From NCBI GenBank assembly GCA_024349245.1, contig JALDNG010000008.1:8106001-8170000 (forward strand): a stretch of 64,000 bases of DNA, given 5' to 3'. The DNA comes from Neodontobutis hainanensis (taxonomy: Eukaryota; Chordata; Actinopteri; Gobiiformes; Odontobutidae). The stretch's first letter is position 1, and each line of letters opens with the position of its first letter. The translations under genes were made by a program, and so were the position numbers. Shown one piece after another: positions 51,601-61,600 of this stretch. The notes under the pieces are model-generated. The model did no database searches. It was not told the origin of the DNA and saw only the letters and a list, made by a program, of their open reading frames with translations.

Positions 51601-52083
51601 GGCCCAGATCTAAGTCAAATATTGTAGGCCTCTTTTTTCCAAACAGTTTATACTTTTAAATTACCAGTAGCTGTTGCTTTGTAGCTTTTGATTATGGTGC
51701 AATAAATATTTTCCAATACTAATACATGTGCTTTTGTGACTCCCAGGTGCTGATGGTAGAGCTCACCATGCTCGACTCAAAAGTGAACGAGTACAAGTGC
51801 GAGAATCAGAGATTGGCCGATGAATTAGCAAACATTAAGAAGAAGTATCTTAGACAGAAAAAGCTTCACAGGTAATGTTCCTGTATTACATTGACAAGGC
51901 ATTTTCATAAATGTTTACTGCATTTAAACTTTAAGAATTGTTGATATTGACATTTTCTTTGATGTTTGCAGTGAACAGAAGAGCCAAAACAGAGTGGAGC
52001 AGATTGAGCACCTGCCTCAGCTTTTCAACAAACCACACTTTACTGGTGGAGGCTTTAGGATCGAAAATCCTGTGAGAAGATAA
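45615..52083 (+). CDS. cfap58: cfap58 (ccdc147), cilia and flagella associated protein 58
   Basis: A coiled-coil protein of motile cilia and the sperm flagellum; in mammals its loss causes sperm-tail malformation. Eighteen coding exons join in phase: 45615..45620, 46002..46280, 46353..46501, 46574..46724, 47026..47220, 47309..47446, 47604..47763, 47920..48002, 48108..48299, 48686..48847, 48933..49079, 49419..49559, 49967..50185, 50480..50588, 50988..51092, 51389..51508, 51747..51871, 51972..52083. They total 2,593 bases, five short of 866 codons; the missing five bases fit small deletions in the exon at 49967. The expected product is about 865 residues, matching the usual length of about 870. 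Nearly all of it is charged heptad coiled coil. Conserved blocks include MSKCRELNAEIVATSTKVAA, EAQKQRKIIQQLEKERDRYI, RQPGPEA and FTGGGF near the end. The start is the ATG before gtaagt, as MEEFEPEEK follows after splicing. Confidence 0.93.
45862..45945 (+). mobile_element. tRNA-SINE tail fragment in cfap58 intron 1
   Basis: Gtgtcattcctgtctctt...cctttcctgtatgtctgcactg...aaataaaggcaaaatgcc matches the 3' part of a tRNA-derived SINE frequent in spiny-rayed fish. Its end is 56 bases before exon 2. Confidence 0.6.
46002..46280 (+). CDS. cfap58: cfap58 exon 2
   Basis: Acceptor gtatttccag, donor AAAAGG|gtatac. 93 codons: FESLEEFYVILNELLGD, YEKLLHALKKS, DNEKRLMSKCRELNAEI. Confidence 0.95.
46353..46501 (+). 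CDS. cfap58: cfap58 exon 3
   Basis: Acceptor tttatctacag after a 72-base intron, donor CAGAG|gtaagt. It encodes ELDKAWKMVDTAHEKEKKD and a charged coil ending SRDQEQ. Confidence 0.95.
46574..46724 (+). CDS. cfap58: cfap58 exon 4
   Basis: Acceptor gttcacag, donor TCTCAG|gtaaag. It encodes SELLKMNEELTKEKNQLLA and QQDIEAQRDSALENISQ, coiled coil. Confidence 0.94.
46725..47025. other. cfap58 intron 4
   Basis: 301 bases, no feature recognised. Confidence 0.6.
47026..47220 (+). CDS. cfap58: cfap58 exon 5
   Basis: Acceptor gtaatctcag, donor CACAAG|gtgaac. 65 codons of Gln/Glu/Lys-rich coiled coil (LQQELQVQQNEISREMRLKE ... QQRLEQQLKEHK). Confidence 0.95.
47309..47446 (+). CDS. cfap58: cfap58 exon 6
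   Basis: Acceptor cttgaatag, donor CTCAAG|gtacga. 46 codons: LMNEKATKDLELVQMKSTKL ... NQQITNELK. Confidence 0.94.
47604..47763 (+). CDS. cfap58: cfap58 exon 7
   Basis: Acceptor tgattatag, donor GAAAG|gtacga. It encodes MREEEVSQMRQEISKQIKMR ... AQIAGLEK, coiled coil. Confidence 0.94.
47920..48002 (+). CDS. cfap58: cfap58 exon 8
   Basis: Acceptor attctgcag, donor AATAAG|gtatgt. 83 bases: DIESAKKQVDTDKKAIDELI, RERDILNK. Confidence 0.94.
48108..48299 (+). CDS. cfap58: cfap58 exon 9, GC donor
   Basis: Acceptor ttctatag. 64 codons ending NETSNLMQK. The base after the last AAG is GC (AAG|GCAGGT), a non-canonical donor. This join gives QKVQVKINDVEVRE, the same length as the mammalian protein here. 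The GT alternative four bases on needs a different acceptor (48692) and drops one residue. Confidence 0.88.
48300..48685. other. cfap58 intron 9 (GC-AG)
   Basis: 386 AT-rich bases. The open frame running into it from exon 9 is read-through. Confidence 0.7.
48686..48847 (+). CDS. cfap58: cfap58 exon 10
   Basis: Acceptor catcaacag, donor TCTCAG|gtacac. 54 codons: VQVKINDVEVREMEIFDWKK ... SERNIYSKNLLDSQ. Confidence 0.94.
48933..49079 (+). CDS. cfap58: cfap58 exon 11
   Basis: Acceptor gtgctgtag, donor CTAAAG|gtattg. 49 codons: EEIAEMKRKMKIMNNQVTRL ... RLEKDNEALK. Confidence 0.95.
49080..49418. other. cfap58 intron 11
   Basis: 339 AT-rich bases, nothing recognised. Confidence 0.6.
49419..49559 (+). 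CDS. cfap58: cfap58 exon 12
   Basis: Acceptor tgttatag, donor GAGCAG|gtacgc. 47 codons: GDLQTIKLQLEETKQRVDNQ ... AEQMLQKKQLEQ. Confidence 0.94.
49626..49850 (+). mobile_element. decayed LINE reverse transcriptase fragment
   Basis: Within cfap58 intron 12 the frame at 49633-49839 reads YKYLGVHLDHKLDWS and KLVKKCVSVMDG, typical of the C-terminal region of fish non-LTR reverse transcriptases; the rest is scrambled. Not functional. Confidence 0.7.
49967..50185 (+). pseudogene. cfap58: cfap58 exon 13, frame broken by small deletions
   Basis: Splice sites are intact (tttgtgcag and CTCAG|gtaaca) and the sequence clearly encodes the conserved block around RRNDE, IRIQQSVLSKG, MEDIRLLKLEIRRQRRKKSI and NTEEL, but these pieces lie in different frames. 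Bases appear missing at about 49977, about 50022, about 50034 (two) and about 50067. The total of five restores the reading frame of exon 14 exactly. All other exons are clean. Sequencing or assembly error in GC-rich, homopolymer-containing DNA is the simplest explanation; a real recent null allele is the other. Confidence 0.85.
50480..50588 (+). CDS. cfap58: cfap58 exon 14
   Basis: Acceptor gtgtcacag, donor CTGGAG|gtgatc. It encodes RQELFHLQRELLRERNRNSM and PINIHRWRRLE. Confidence 0.95.
50589..50987. other. cfap58 intron 14
   Basis: 399 bases, nothing recognised. The frame continuing through to 50759 is read-through. Confidence 0.6.
50988..51092 (+). CDS. cfap58: cfap58 exon 15
   Basis: Acceptor tttcccacag, donor TTACAG|gtaact. 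35 codons: GSDPGKYELIQKIQSLQKRL, INKTQELEESELVLQ. Confidence 0.95.
51389..51508 (+). CDS. cfap58: cfap58 exon 16
   Basis: Acceptor cccctgaag, donor CTCAAG|gttcat. 40 codons: EKEKLYVELKQVLARQPGPE, AVEQLQHCRWTLRERTKKLK. RQPGPEA is strongly conserved in the family. Confidence 0.94.
51747..51871 (+). CDS. cfap58: cfap58 exon 17
   Basis: Acceptor gactcccag, donor CACAG|gtaatg. It encodes VLMVELTMLDSKVNEYKCEN ... LANIKKKYLRQKKLH. Confidence 0.95.
51972..52083 (+). CDS. cfap58: cfap58 exon 18 and stop
   Basis: Acceptor tgtttgcag. It encodes SEQKSQNRVEQIEHLPQLFN, KPHFTGGGFRIENPVRR, stop TAA 52081-52083. FTGGGF near the end is the family signature. Confidence 0.95.
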
Positions 52084-52334
52084 TGTTTTCAACAAATTAA
52101 CAAAAGAACTCCAGTACCATGCCAGCTTTTTACAAGAGATTAGTTTGAGACGGTTTTATACAGCCCACAATTAGCAGAACAGAGGTTTCACATAAAAGCA
52201 CTTTAATGAAATGAGCTCAAACTGTTTAACATGTGGAGTTATTGTAAATGTACAAAGAGGTGAACACAATCTGGAATTATTTTTTAAAGGTAGTGAATGT
52301 ATTAAATGTAAATACATTGCTCTAAATTATTTAA

Positions 52335-52340
52335 AATAAA
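52335..52340 (+). terminator. cfap58 polyadenylation signal
   Basis: AATAAA lies 252 bases after the stop codon. Confidence 0.65.
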
Positions 52341-55300
52341 AGAGCTGCACTTTCTATAAGTACCACATGAACCCCATGTCCCCTATGCCCGAAATGCGTG
52401 AGAATCTATACATTATAATGTATTACATTGCAAAGACTAGTTTGTTTCTGTGATAAGGAAACAAATGTTTTGCACTTGTATATTTTACTTTTGTAAAAAA
52501 AAGTGGGATTTCTCATCATAAATATGTACATGTCAGAGTTAAAGGTAAGTTTTAAGCAAATGCACAAGTGCGTCATAAACAAGCCTAGTTACTATCAGAT
52601 AAATAATTTTCATTGAACTTAATCATTTTAAATTGAGGAAAGTCTGACTTTATAAATCAAGTGACAATTTAATTTTGGACATTTACCTTTTACACAGTAG
52701 CCTATTTCTGTATGTAGACACATTTAATCAAGGTAAGCAGACATGAAAGCTAAATAAATGTCCCATGTTTCAACATTTATTCATTAATTATTGTTCATTC
52801 ATTTATTTTATTTATTTTCTGTCGTTTTAGTTTGGAGTTTGAACAGTATTAAACATGAAGTGAGCCACAAGATGGTGCTGTGATTAAAGTGTGCACAGCT
52901 GAAGAGGCAGGTGATACATTTAACCCTGATTATGAAAGTGTTTCATCAACCAATGACATCTCGAGTGGAGAGATAGTCTCTTCACTCAGAGAACCAAGAT
53001 TTGACACTGTATGCTCTTCTGTTTGACAATTTCAATTTCAATTTCATTTTATTTATAACAGGTACCATGCAATCAAACATAGTTACAAAATAAGTACTGC
53101 AGCTGATGTGATGCATATAAAGTTTATAGCAAATGCTAATTCTCAACTCTTGTCCCTGGTTGGGCTTTTCTACTTTACACTTATATTATACAAACAATGA
53201 CCATACACTATAAAAACATTATACACAACACTATACACAACTATAAACAGCATTCAAAAATACCAATCCATGAACAAAGTACATAACATTCATAAACTCA
53301 TCCATACCATTTCCTCACCATCCAATCTTCCACTCACCAAACACTCACAAAACATCACTAGCTCAAGAAATTGTCACATGAAGACCCTGAGGATGTTGGT
53401 TTTTGAACAAAGAGATACCAGGACATACTTGCCATAAACAATATGTAAACACTACTGGTGTAGTTGTATAGGGGTTGTGTCATTGGCCAAGTCTCAGGAA
53501 CATGGCACATGGATATTTCTTTCAAAAGGTTCACTGTACATCTTTGTCTGCATAAAATGGTGATGCTGTGGTTGTTTAAAGCTGGCTGAAGCAGCTGCAA
53601 CCTAAAGCCTCAGCTCTTCAGCGTCCATTTCAGACATTTTTTTAACTGGCAACTGTGCATATAAAATTATTACCCTTACGTCCTGATTCCCCGCTGTTGA
53701 AAACTAGTTTTGTTCCAAACATTACTTTTACCTCTTGTTTTACAGCAATAGAGTTCAAATGTTCATTCACTAGCAAGGACCACCTCACAACTGTGTAGAG
53801 ATGACATGTTTACTGAATTGAATCACCAAGGTTATGACAGATGTATGAACAACAGGCATGAGATGACCAACGACCAAGTGCTGCAAGTTTGTGGTCAGGA
53901 CTATAGCGGGTCTTCAGGAGAGGCGTTGGCAGTATACTGGGACGTCATATATTTGGGTTAGAGAGAAGATATGAGGGAGTTGTATGTATGGACGGGGAGG
54001 TCACAGAGGCTAGAATGAATGGAAGGGTTGTGATTGGAGGAAGTCAGTGTGAATTCAGAACAATATTGAAAATTTGAAATTGAAAAAAGCAAGGAGAAAC
54101 TTTTATAGGTGAGGTTGACTGTGACAGAAATTTAGCCTGAGCTGTGTGTATGGTTGCAATAACTGAGGAAATCAAAAGTAAGTGCTCGGTGGGATCGGAC
54201 GGTTTGGATTTTAGCAACATGGACATGTGTAAGTGGGACATGATGAGCAGTTAGCTCATATGACTAATGTGAAGAACAAGTCATTGGAGCTAACTAACCA
54301 TTTCCCAGATAAAGTCTAGTGATGGTGTGGTATCTGAGTAAAGTTAGATTTCATCTGGAAGTGAAATAAAGTTGTTGTAAAAGGAGATGATATTTCATTA
54401 GAATAGGAACTGTTGCCAGAGTAGCATCTTCGTTTTACACACATTTCTCCAAGGTGTTGTGAACTGTCGGAGAGGTTTGTTACCAGTTTGCTTGTGGTTA
54501 TCTGTTATCCTTATTTGTCCAGTTGATTGTGTCCATGATGTGTTGCTGGTGAGTCTTAGCCAGAATCTAGAACATTCAGGTTTGTCACTCCTCTGACTCG
54601 TGTGTTGTGCAAGTTACACCTTCTGTATGACATTTAAAATCTTCTGAAGGACCTTCTCTATGTCAGTGACTTTTTACTTCTGGCACTAACATTATCTGTA
54701 AAACCTGCTCTGCTCAGAGTGCTGCATGATCCAGGTCATATTTTAATATCCCAAAATTCCCTCATCTGAGTGCACCCTGAGTGTGATAATGACATGTCAA
54801 CTGTTACATGAGCTTTTTAACTAAATCTAAAGCTCAGATTGAAACCAGGGATTATGACTGTTTGGAGATGTGATGGAAAGAGGGGTCATAATCCATTAAA
54901 ATCCATAACATGTGCATTTAAATACATTCTACCCTGATCCAAAACAACCAGATGGTCCTGTGGAGCAGTTCTTTTCTACAGTGTTATGTAGTCTTTTATT
55001 TGTATGTATTTTTTTCATTTGCTGTTATCAGTTTATCAATTGATCTATTGCTGACTCTGTATGAAAGAAACAAATTGACTTAATACAATGAAACACAAAG
55101 AGAGGTGTGTCCTGTAAGCAAGGTGAAAAACAGCGCAATGAACAGTGCTAGTCCCGGCAACTAGAGCGTCAAAGCAGAAATTACATCCCTTTAAACAGGA
55201 GCTATTGGACATCAAAATGACTGTTCACATGCTCATTATAATCCGATTTGTGTACTTTTCTTATTATTGTAATATTCAACATGGTCTGAATAGTGTTGGT

Positions 55301-55430
55301 TTCAGAGTCTAGTTCAAGGCACCTTGCTTCCTTCCTTCCCCCACTCCCCTCCCCTCTGCTTCATGAATATTGGGCAATGAATGTGTTCAGGGAGGAGACA
55401 TGGACAAAGGGAGAGAAGCATAAATGGAGG
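52341..55430. other. cfap58-fez1 intergenic region
   Basis: About 3.1 kb. At 53026-53063 is the phrase caatttcaatttcaatttcattttatttataaca, like the end of a common fish interspersed repeat. No gene recognised. A pyrimidine-rich stretch at about 55326-55360 precedes the likely fez1 promoter. Confidence 0.55.
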
Positions 55431-55455
55431 GGAGGGGGCTGATGGCGTCAGAGCC
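55419..55455 (+). promoter_or_regulatory. putative fez1 core promoter region
   Basis: A TATA-like cataaat (55419-55425) is followed by a purine-rich run and a CRE/ATF-like half site (tggcgtcag, reverse CTGACGCCA) at about 55443-55451. It is placed just before the likely first exon. No start site can be proven from sequence. Confidence 0.4.
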
Positions 55456-55708
55456 GAGGCAGCGCGCAGGCTCTGAGCTTTCTGGGCTGGCTGCCTATTG
55501 ATTGGAAAACAACGGGCTGCGTGAGGACAGATAAGGCTGGGTTGTGGGCTGACGGGAAGGGATACAGGGATACACAGCGGGCTGCCATCTTCGCTTTCAT
55601 CATATCTTCAACCTGGAATGAATCTGAAGAGTGCTGCTGATCACTGGGTTTTACAACAAAAGGAGAGCTGAGAGCATTCTCCTGTGAAAGAAGGTCCCGG
55701 CCGAGAAG
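55452..55708 (+). other. fez1: putative non-coding first exon of fez1
   Basis: GC-richer sequence than its surroundings, ending at a good donor (GAGAAG|gtacat). It has no start codon leading into the known protein. The coding exon at 58691 begins with an acceptor and 30 untranslated bases, so an upstream 5' exon is required; this is the best candidate. The left border is a guess. Confidence 0.55.
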
Positions 55709-58690
55709 GTACATCTATTTCAGGTAACCTTTTTGAATTGAATTGTCCTTCTCCATTCTGCCTCCATCCATCCTTGCCTTGTAACCATGGTTTCTCCATC
55801 TCCTTCCTCTATCATCACTGCTCTTCACTCCCTCCCCCCATCCGCTGCTTTTCTCGCACAGATGACATGCACGTCACTTCTTCTTCTTTTTTTTTTTTTT
55901 TACATTTCTTATTTGTTACATTAAAACAGAACTGTAATTCTAATTTTAAAAGCCTGCTGGTTACACCAACAGCCCAAAGGTGGGAGCTGTCTGTACATGC
56001 TGTGACTCCAAGTGCCGGTATGGATCCTATAGGTCTTTACATTGTCCCACTTGATTAGCATTTTTGCTACAGCTATCTGAATATTGACCCTAATTATTAT
56101 AATATAATGATTAGCTTAAATAAAGCTAATGACTTATTGGCAGTAGTAGCCCTAAGTCATTAGCTTTCAAGTATTCTCGTTCACACAGCAGGTATGGACT
56201 CTAATGTGTCTTTACATTGCATTGTCCTCATTATAATTCTAATAAAAAAACATGGACATTTTCATTTTAGAAAGGATATAGCAACATGTTTTCGTCATAT
56301 TGTAAGGAGAGGGGATGTGAAACTGAAACCTGGCTAATTTCCAAAAATATAGGAAATTACCTGGATTTCTCCAGTGCATTTAGTGATGTAATGTACTCTC
56401 ACTCACAAAGTGACAAACTGTGGTTATTTGTGGTATTATATGGCAAAGTGTCCTAAATATTGACTTTTTGTGGAATATTTGTATATGGCAGAAGGCAGAG
56501 GTCCCAGGGCGTGTGGTGCACAAATAGCTGAGTGGGGTTCTATTGCACTGACCTCTAATGAGCTTCTCTAATTGCTGCCTATCCCCGCCCCATGCACACC
56601 TGAGGCCACTGAGTGAAGGTCACATACGGAAAAGGGCTGACAGCTATTCAAACGGCTCACTGTACATTGCTCGTACAAAGACTGGTTGTAAATAACTATT
56701 TTATTGGATTGAATAATCTTTTCACATTGCTTTTCCAAGACAGAACAGCAGCTGTAAATGTCCATTAGTAAAATGATTTTAAATGTTTATCAGTTGCATT
56801 CCCGTTGTTTTTTTCTTTTCTTTGAGTCGGCAGAATGGCTTTAATTGGGTCCATCGACTGATGCAAGTTGTCAGTCACTGTCACGTAAAGAAGACCATGT
56901 GAATAAATCTTCCACATTCTATAGAGCCACATGAAAGAACTGCAGAGATGTGATGCCTTTGAGACTAGGAAGATGGGAGACTGAAAAACAATATCCGGCT
57001 CTTGACAGTGCTGCACTTTGCTGAGTGTGTGAAGAGGAAGAGGCTTGCACAAGCTTGTTTTAAATGGACTCAGAGTCCGGCAGAGCTCACAGGATCACAT
57101 CTAGGCCTCTGTAGAGTAATTACACTGCAGCAGGAACACTTCTAACAACTCCTAACGTCTGCAACACTAAATCATCACAATACAATGTTTCAGGCTATTT
57201 GGTTTTCTTGTTTATCTGGATAGATCAGTGGATGTACATACTTTACATCTAAGGCTATGGTCACAAGAGTGTAACAACTGTTAACCCTCACATTAGGGCA
57301 CCCAGGTCACTAGGTGACAATATACTCAGTGGACATTTTTCTGATACAAAGTAGTTTATTAGTTCTTACTGAAACTATGGTTTATTTTTGTCTTAAAACA
57401 AAGTGAGAACTGTGTGCTATAAATTCTTAATTGAAAAAAATGTTTTACCTTGTTCCACGGCTTCCATTGTCATATCTTGTTACCATGGATATGTGCATGC
57501 TCATTACACAAAACATGTAACGTATGTAAACTGAACTTGAAATGGAAAGCCCAGTTTTTCCTGTCTATACCATAAACGTATCATTAGACCAGGATCCCGA
57601 GTCAGTCATGGTCATTCATTTTATCAGTAGGAGTTGCTCATGGATGCATATGCCCAAAAATGTTTTGGCTTCTGGGTTTATTTCTGTGTTTTGTGGTCCA
57701 TAGAGCTCATGTCCATTTGACATGCTGTCACATTTTGTGTGATCTGTTCTCATCAATGATCAAATCAAAAATACAACCATTTTGCAAGTTGTAGGTGAGC
57801 TGTCGGCAAAATACATCTTTTTACATTAAATGGGGAAAGTCCTTTCTGAAACTTTGACTTGAATTGTTATTGGCAGCAGGTTTGAGGTGAACATTACATC
57901 CATGTTGGTAAAAATTGGTTTCTGGAATTTCCATTTTTTTGCCTGCTAAATCATTGTTGTGTACAGCAGGTCAAAAACATCCAGACATTACAATTAGGGG
58001 AAAAACAAAAAATCCCCAGAAATAAAGGCCTACTTTTTTTGACTGTAAATAAGTAGGCCTTAAGTAGACATCCTTACTTTACAGACATCATTGTTCAGGG
58101 TTCATCAGCCAGCTCCCAGCACAGGTACTTAATTAACTAGGGTTTACCCGTCAAGCCAAATGGTAGAGCTCCCACTGGGACCTGGGCCCCTTCTGGCACA
58201 TACACCTCCATCTCCTCTTTGTCTAGACAACATGGTGCCATTCTACTTGAGGTGTGGCCCACATGATTTGGGACAGGTCTGTAATAATACCATTCACAGA
58301 TGGGCAATGTACAAATAACCTCAATGACACATCGCAGACTACAATCTCTTCAATTTAGATTTAATGCATAGACGGATATTGAGTTTAACCAGTCCACTAC
58401 ACAGTGGATAAATTAAACACTACACATTTGTTACTAATATTGTGTAGCTGTAATTTCAATACACCACATAATCATATGTGTTACTAATTATATAGTCCTT
58501 TGTTGGGAGAGACCTCAAAACATGTTTCTTGTTGAATTCCCAGAGGACAGTGATGACATTTTTGGGCCAGACTTTGCTTTCAATTTTTCTGCTCCTGGCT
58601 TCTAGAAGCGTGGTTACCTAAAGGTTTCTACAATGTGTTGAGTGACTAGAATATTGCGTTTAAATCACCACACCCCTGTTTACGTTTCAG
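55709..58690. other. fez1 intron 1
   Basis: 3.0 kb. It contains a hairpin with 11-base arms (58025-58035 with 58051-58061) and a poly-T run near 55889-55902. No exon or named repeat recognised. Confidence 0.55.
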
Positions 58691-61600
58691 GTCCCAACTC
58701 TAAACACGACAGGGGACGCCATGGAAGCCCCGCTCGTTTGTCTGGATGAGGAGTTTGAAGACCTCCGTCCGTGCCGCATGGACGACCTGGAGCACGACTC
58801 CCCCGAGCACTCCACCTACTCCACCAGCTCCACCGCACCCCTGATCCCCATCACCCGCGAGGACTTCTCCGAGCTGGAAAACTTCTCTGAGATGATGAGC
58901 TTCAAGTCCATGGAGGACCTGGTGAACGAGTTCGACGAGAAGCTGAACGTCTGCTTTCACAACTACAACACCAAGACAGAGGGCCTGGCTCCCATCCGCA
59001 ACCAGGCACACAACCAGGAGGATGAGGAGCAGCTGCAGGACGAAGAGTGAGTGTCCAAAATGCTTTACTGGTAGATTATATTTAAGGGGAACTGTAGGCA
59101 CTGTAGGGGAAGTGTAGAAATATTTGGAACACTCGCTAAAGAAGCAAACAAAATTTTAAAAAGCTGCATTTATTTGTTAGAAGAGGGGGGACTGTGCATG
59201 TTTGCCAACACTAAATTAATCTGAGTGGTTGCCGTATCAGTTGAACTTCATAATTTACTTTTATGTATTGCTCTACTCTATGAAACAGGTCCTGAGTTTG
59301 GTTGTCCACAGTCAAACACAAACATTCCTGTTCTTAAAGGGAGTTGCTCTTGTTGAATACAGTGTATGACCTTTCGGTCAGTGTCCATACATGGTTGGAA
59401 GTGTTTCCTTCTATTTTTAAACACTATTCAGAAAGCTTTATACTGGCTTGTAATTCAGACCACCTTTTCTGACGTATTTCTAGGTTACTTCTAAAATGGC
59501 AAATGGGCAGGGCTCTAGTGACTCCACAAGGCCATTCTCAAGTCTCATCTTCAATGCCCAATCAAGACCACAACTGGTCACATCTTCATCAGCAATGTTA
59601 ACTCATTAATCATAAGTCATATCTTGTCCTAGTCTGGGTCATTGCTTAGTCCTGGTTAGACCAGTGCTTAGACCCTAGGCTTCACTTCTGTGCTCCTATA
59701 ATTATACACAGTACATGTCATGGCTGACTCTAGAACCCCTCCCAAACAAGTGGGAGGGGTTGGATGTGAAAGAAAACTTCAGTGCATAAGTACATCTGAA
59801 CTGTTCATTTGATGGGCTGGTGTCAAGAATCTAATGTAATTTTATAAGTGACAAATGTCAAGCAGAGATTCTTGTAAGACAGAAGTTTTAGGTCTCCAGA
59901 CCTAAAACCTTTTAGATTGAGTAAACTTGTGTGTTCCTTGAACTAAGCACCAATTTTACTGCCATTGTTTCTATTCATAAAACCAGCCAGAAACCTGATT
60001 TTATCAGCCACTGCACTTCTGTCTCCATAAGCCATCCTAAGCAAAAGTTGGGTCAGAGGCTCGACCCCGCCCTCCTCCTCTCTCTGCTTCATCAGCCGGG
60101 CCTCACTCTGAATTATTCAGCGTGTATCTCTGTACGCCTCAGTTATCTCCGGCTCTGCTCGGTCTGTCTCTGCCACTCACGCCGTCAGCTGACTGCCACT
60201 GCCTCCATTTGTCCCAGCTCTGAGCCAGGAACAGTGTGAATATGAAAGATGCTATAAATAGTCCAGTTGTAGGTGTTGGGAGGCCGTATTTAAAAAGAAA
60301 TTTAATGATTTTTGACTCCTGAAATGAGCTTAGACTGAGCATTAAAATGGAGCTGTAGGCGGTGACAACACTATATTCCTATAGCACTAATCTGCATGTT
60401 ATGAAAGAGACATAAGCCTGATGTCATGCAGTGGCACAGATAAGAAAAGCTTGAGCTCTGTGGGGAGCATACGTATGTGCTATTTATCGTGACACCATTT
60501 TTGAAAGCGTAATTGTAAAGGTGCAGCATGTAGCTCACAAGCAGAATCTGGAGGAAGGTTACTCACAACCTGGGTATGTCTCTAATTTGCCAGTGTTTCT
60601 GCCTTTCCCACTCTCTCCTGGCATCTTAGGCCCGCCCACAAGCCGCGGTGAGGACACAGGACAGGACAGAGAACGAGGAGATTTAGGTTTAGACCAGGCC
60701 TATTCAAAGGCGGCCCGTGGGCCAGAACTGGCCCTCCAAGCTATTTGGACAGACCCATTTATCCATAATTAATAAATATAGTTTGTAATAACCTGTTTTT
60801 TCTGTGCATTCACCAATTTGCAACACATTGTGTCACTTTACGGCAGTAGCTACTGCAGTTGTTTGCGGTCAGTCCTTAGAGCGCAATTCATTCAAATGAA
60901 AACATGGCACTGTCAAAGCAGAAGGGATGTAAATTTGACAAAGAAAATAGAAGATTCAATAAAGAATGGACTGATCAATATGTAAACATGGCCAATGCAT
61001 AAGGTAATCCAATGTGCCTGGTGTGTTATTAAGTCTGCTCAGTTAACAAGAAATCTAAGATGTGAATGCAGCTTCAGCGAGTTTCTACCAGGCCCTGAGC
61101 CTTGTCGAACAAAAATAAAAACACTCTGAACTACAAACAAAGCACTGCAATCTTCTCTTGTGCCTGTATTACAGAAACAATAAATATAAAACTTTTATTT
61201 CTATCTCCATACACTTCGTCTCAGTGGTTCACCTGGTAGAGCACATGACAGCCAGGTTTCATTCCAGCTCGGGTCCATTCCTCGCTCTCACCCTGTTTCC
61301 ATCGTCTACACTGTCTCTCTCAAAAGAGAAAAACATTGTTACAAATATAGAATTGAAAATCTCAATAAACCTATGCCATGACTGTGAATCTGTTGTACCC
61401 TTGCTCCGGTTTCTTCACAGAATTCTCCTTTAAATGCTTTAAATGTCTATTTTTCTCTAGACGGGAAACTGCAATGTGTACTTTTGAGATTATACACCAC
61501 TAGAGTTCAAGTATAGTTCTCATTGTATTTGCAGTATATTAGATTTTACTTTGTGGCAAGGAATTTGGTGGTCAGAAAAACAAATGGCTTACGTAACTTA

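Noticed and set aside
55684..56058. 124-codon open frame at the putative fez1 first exon
   Set aside because: It runs through a good splice donor at 55708 and then into intron composition; no family resemblance.
58700..59101. 133-codon minus-strand frame
   Set aside because: Antisense shadow of the fez1 coding exon.
61218..61270. tRNA gene
   Set aside because: A- and B-box-like sequences are present, but it cannot fold into a full cloverleaf by eye and continues into a SINE body.
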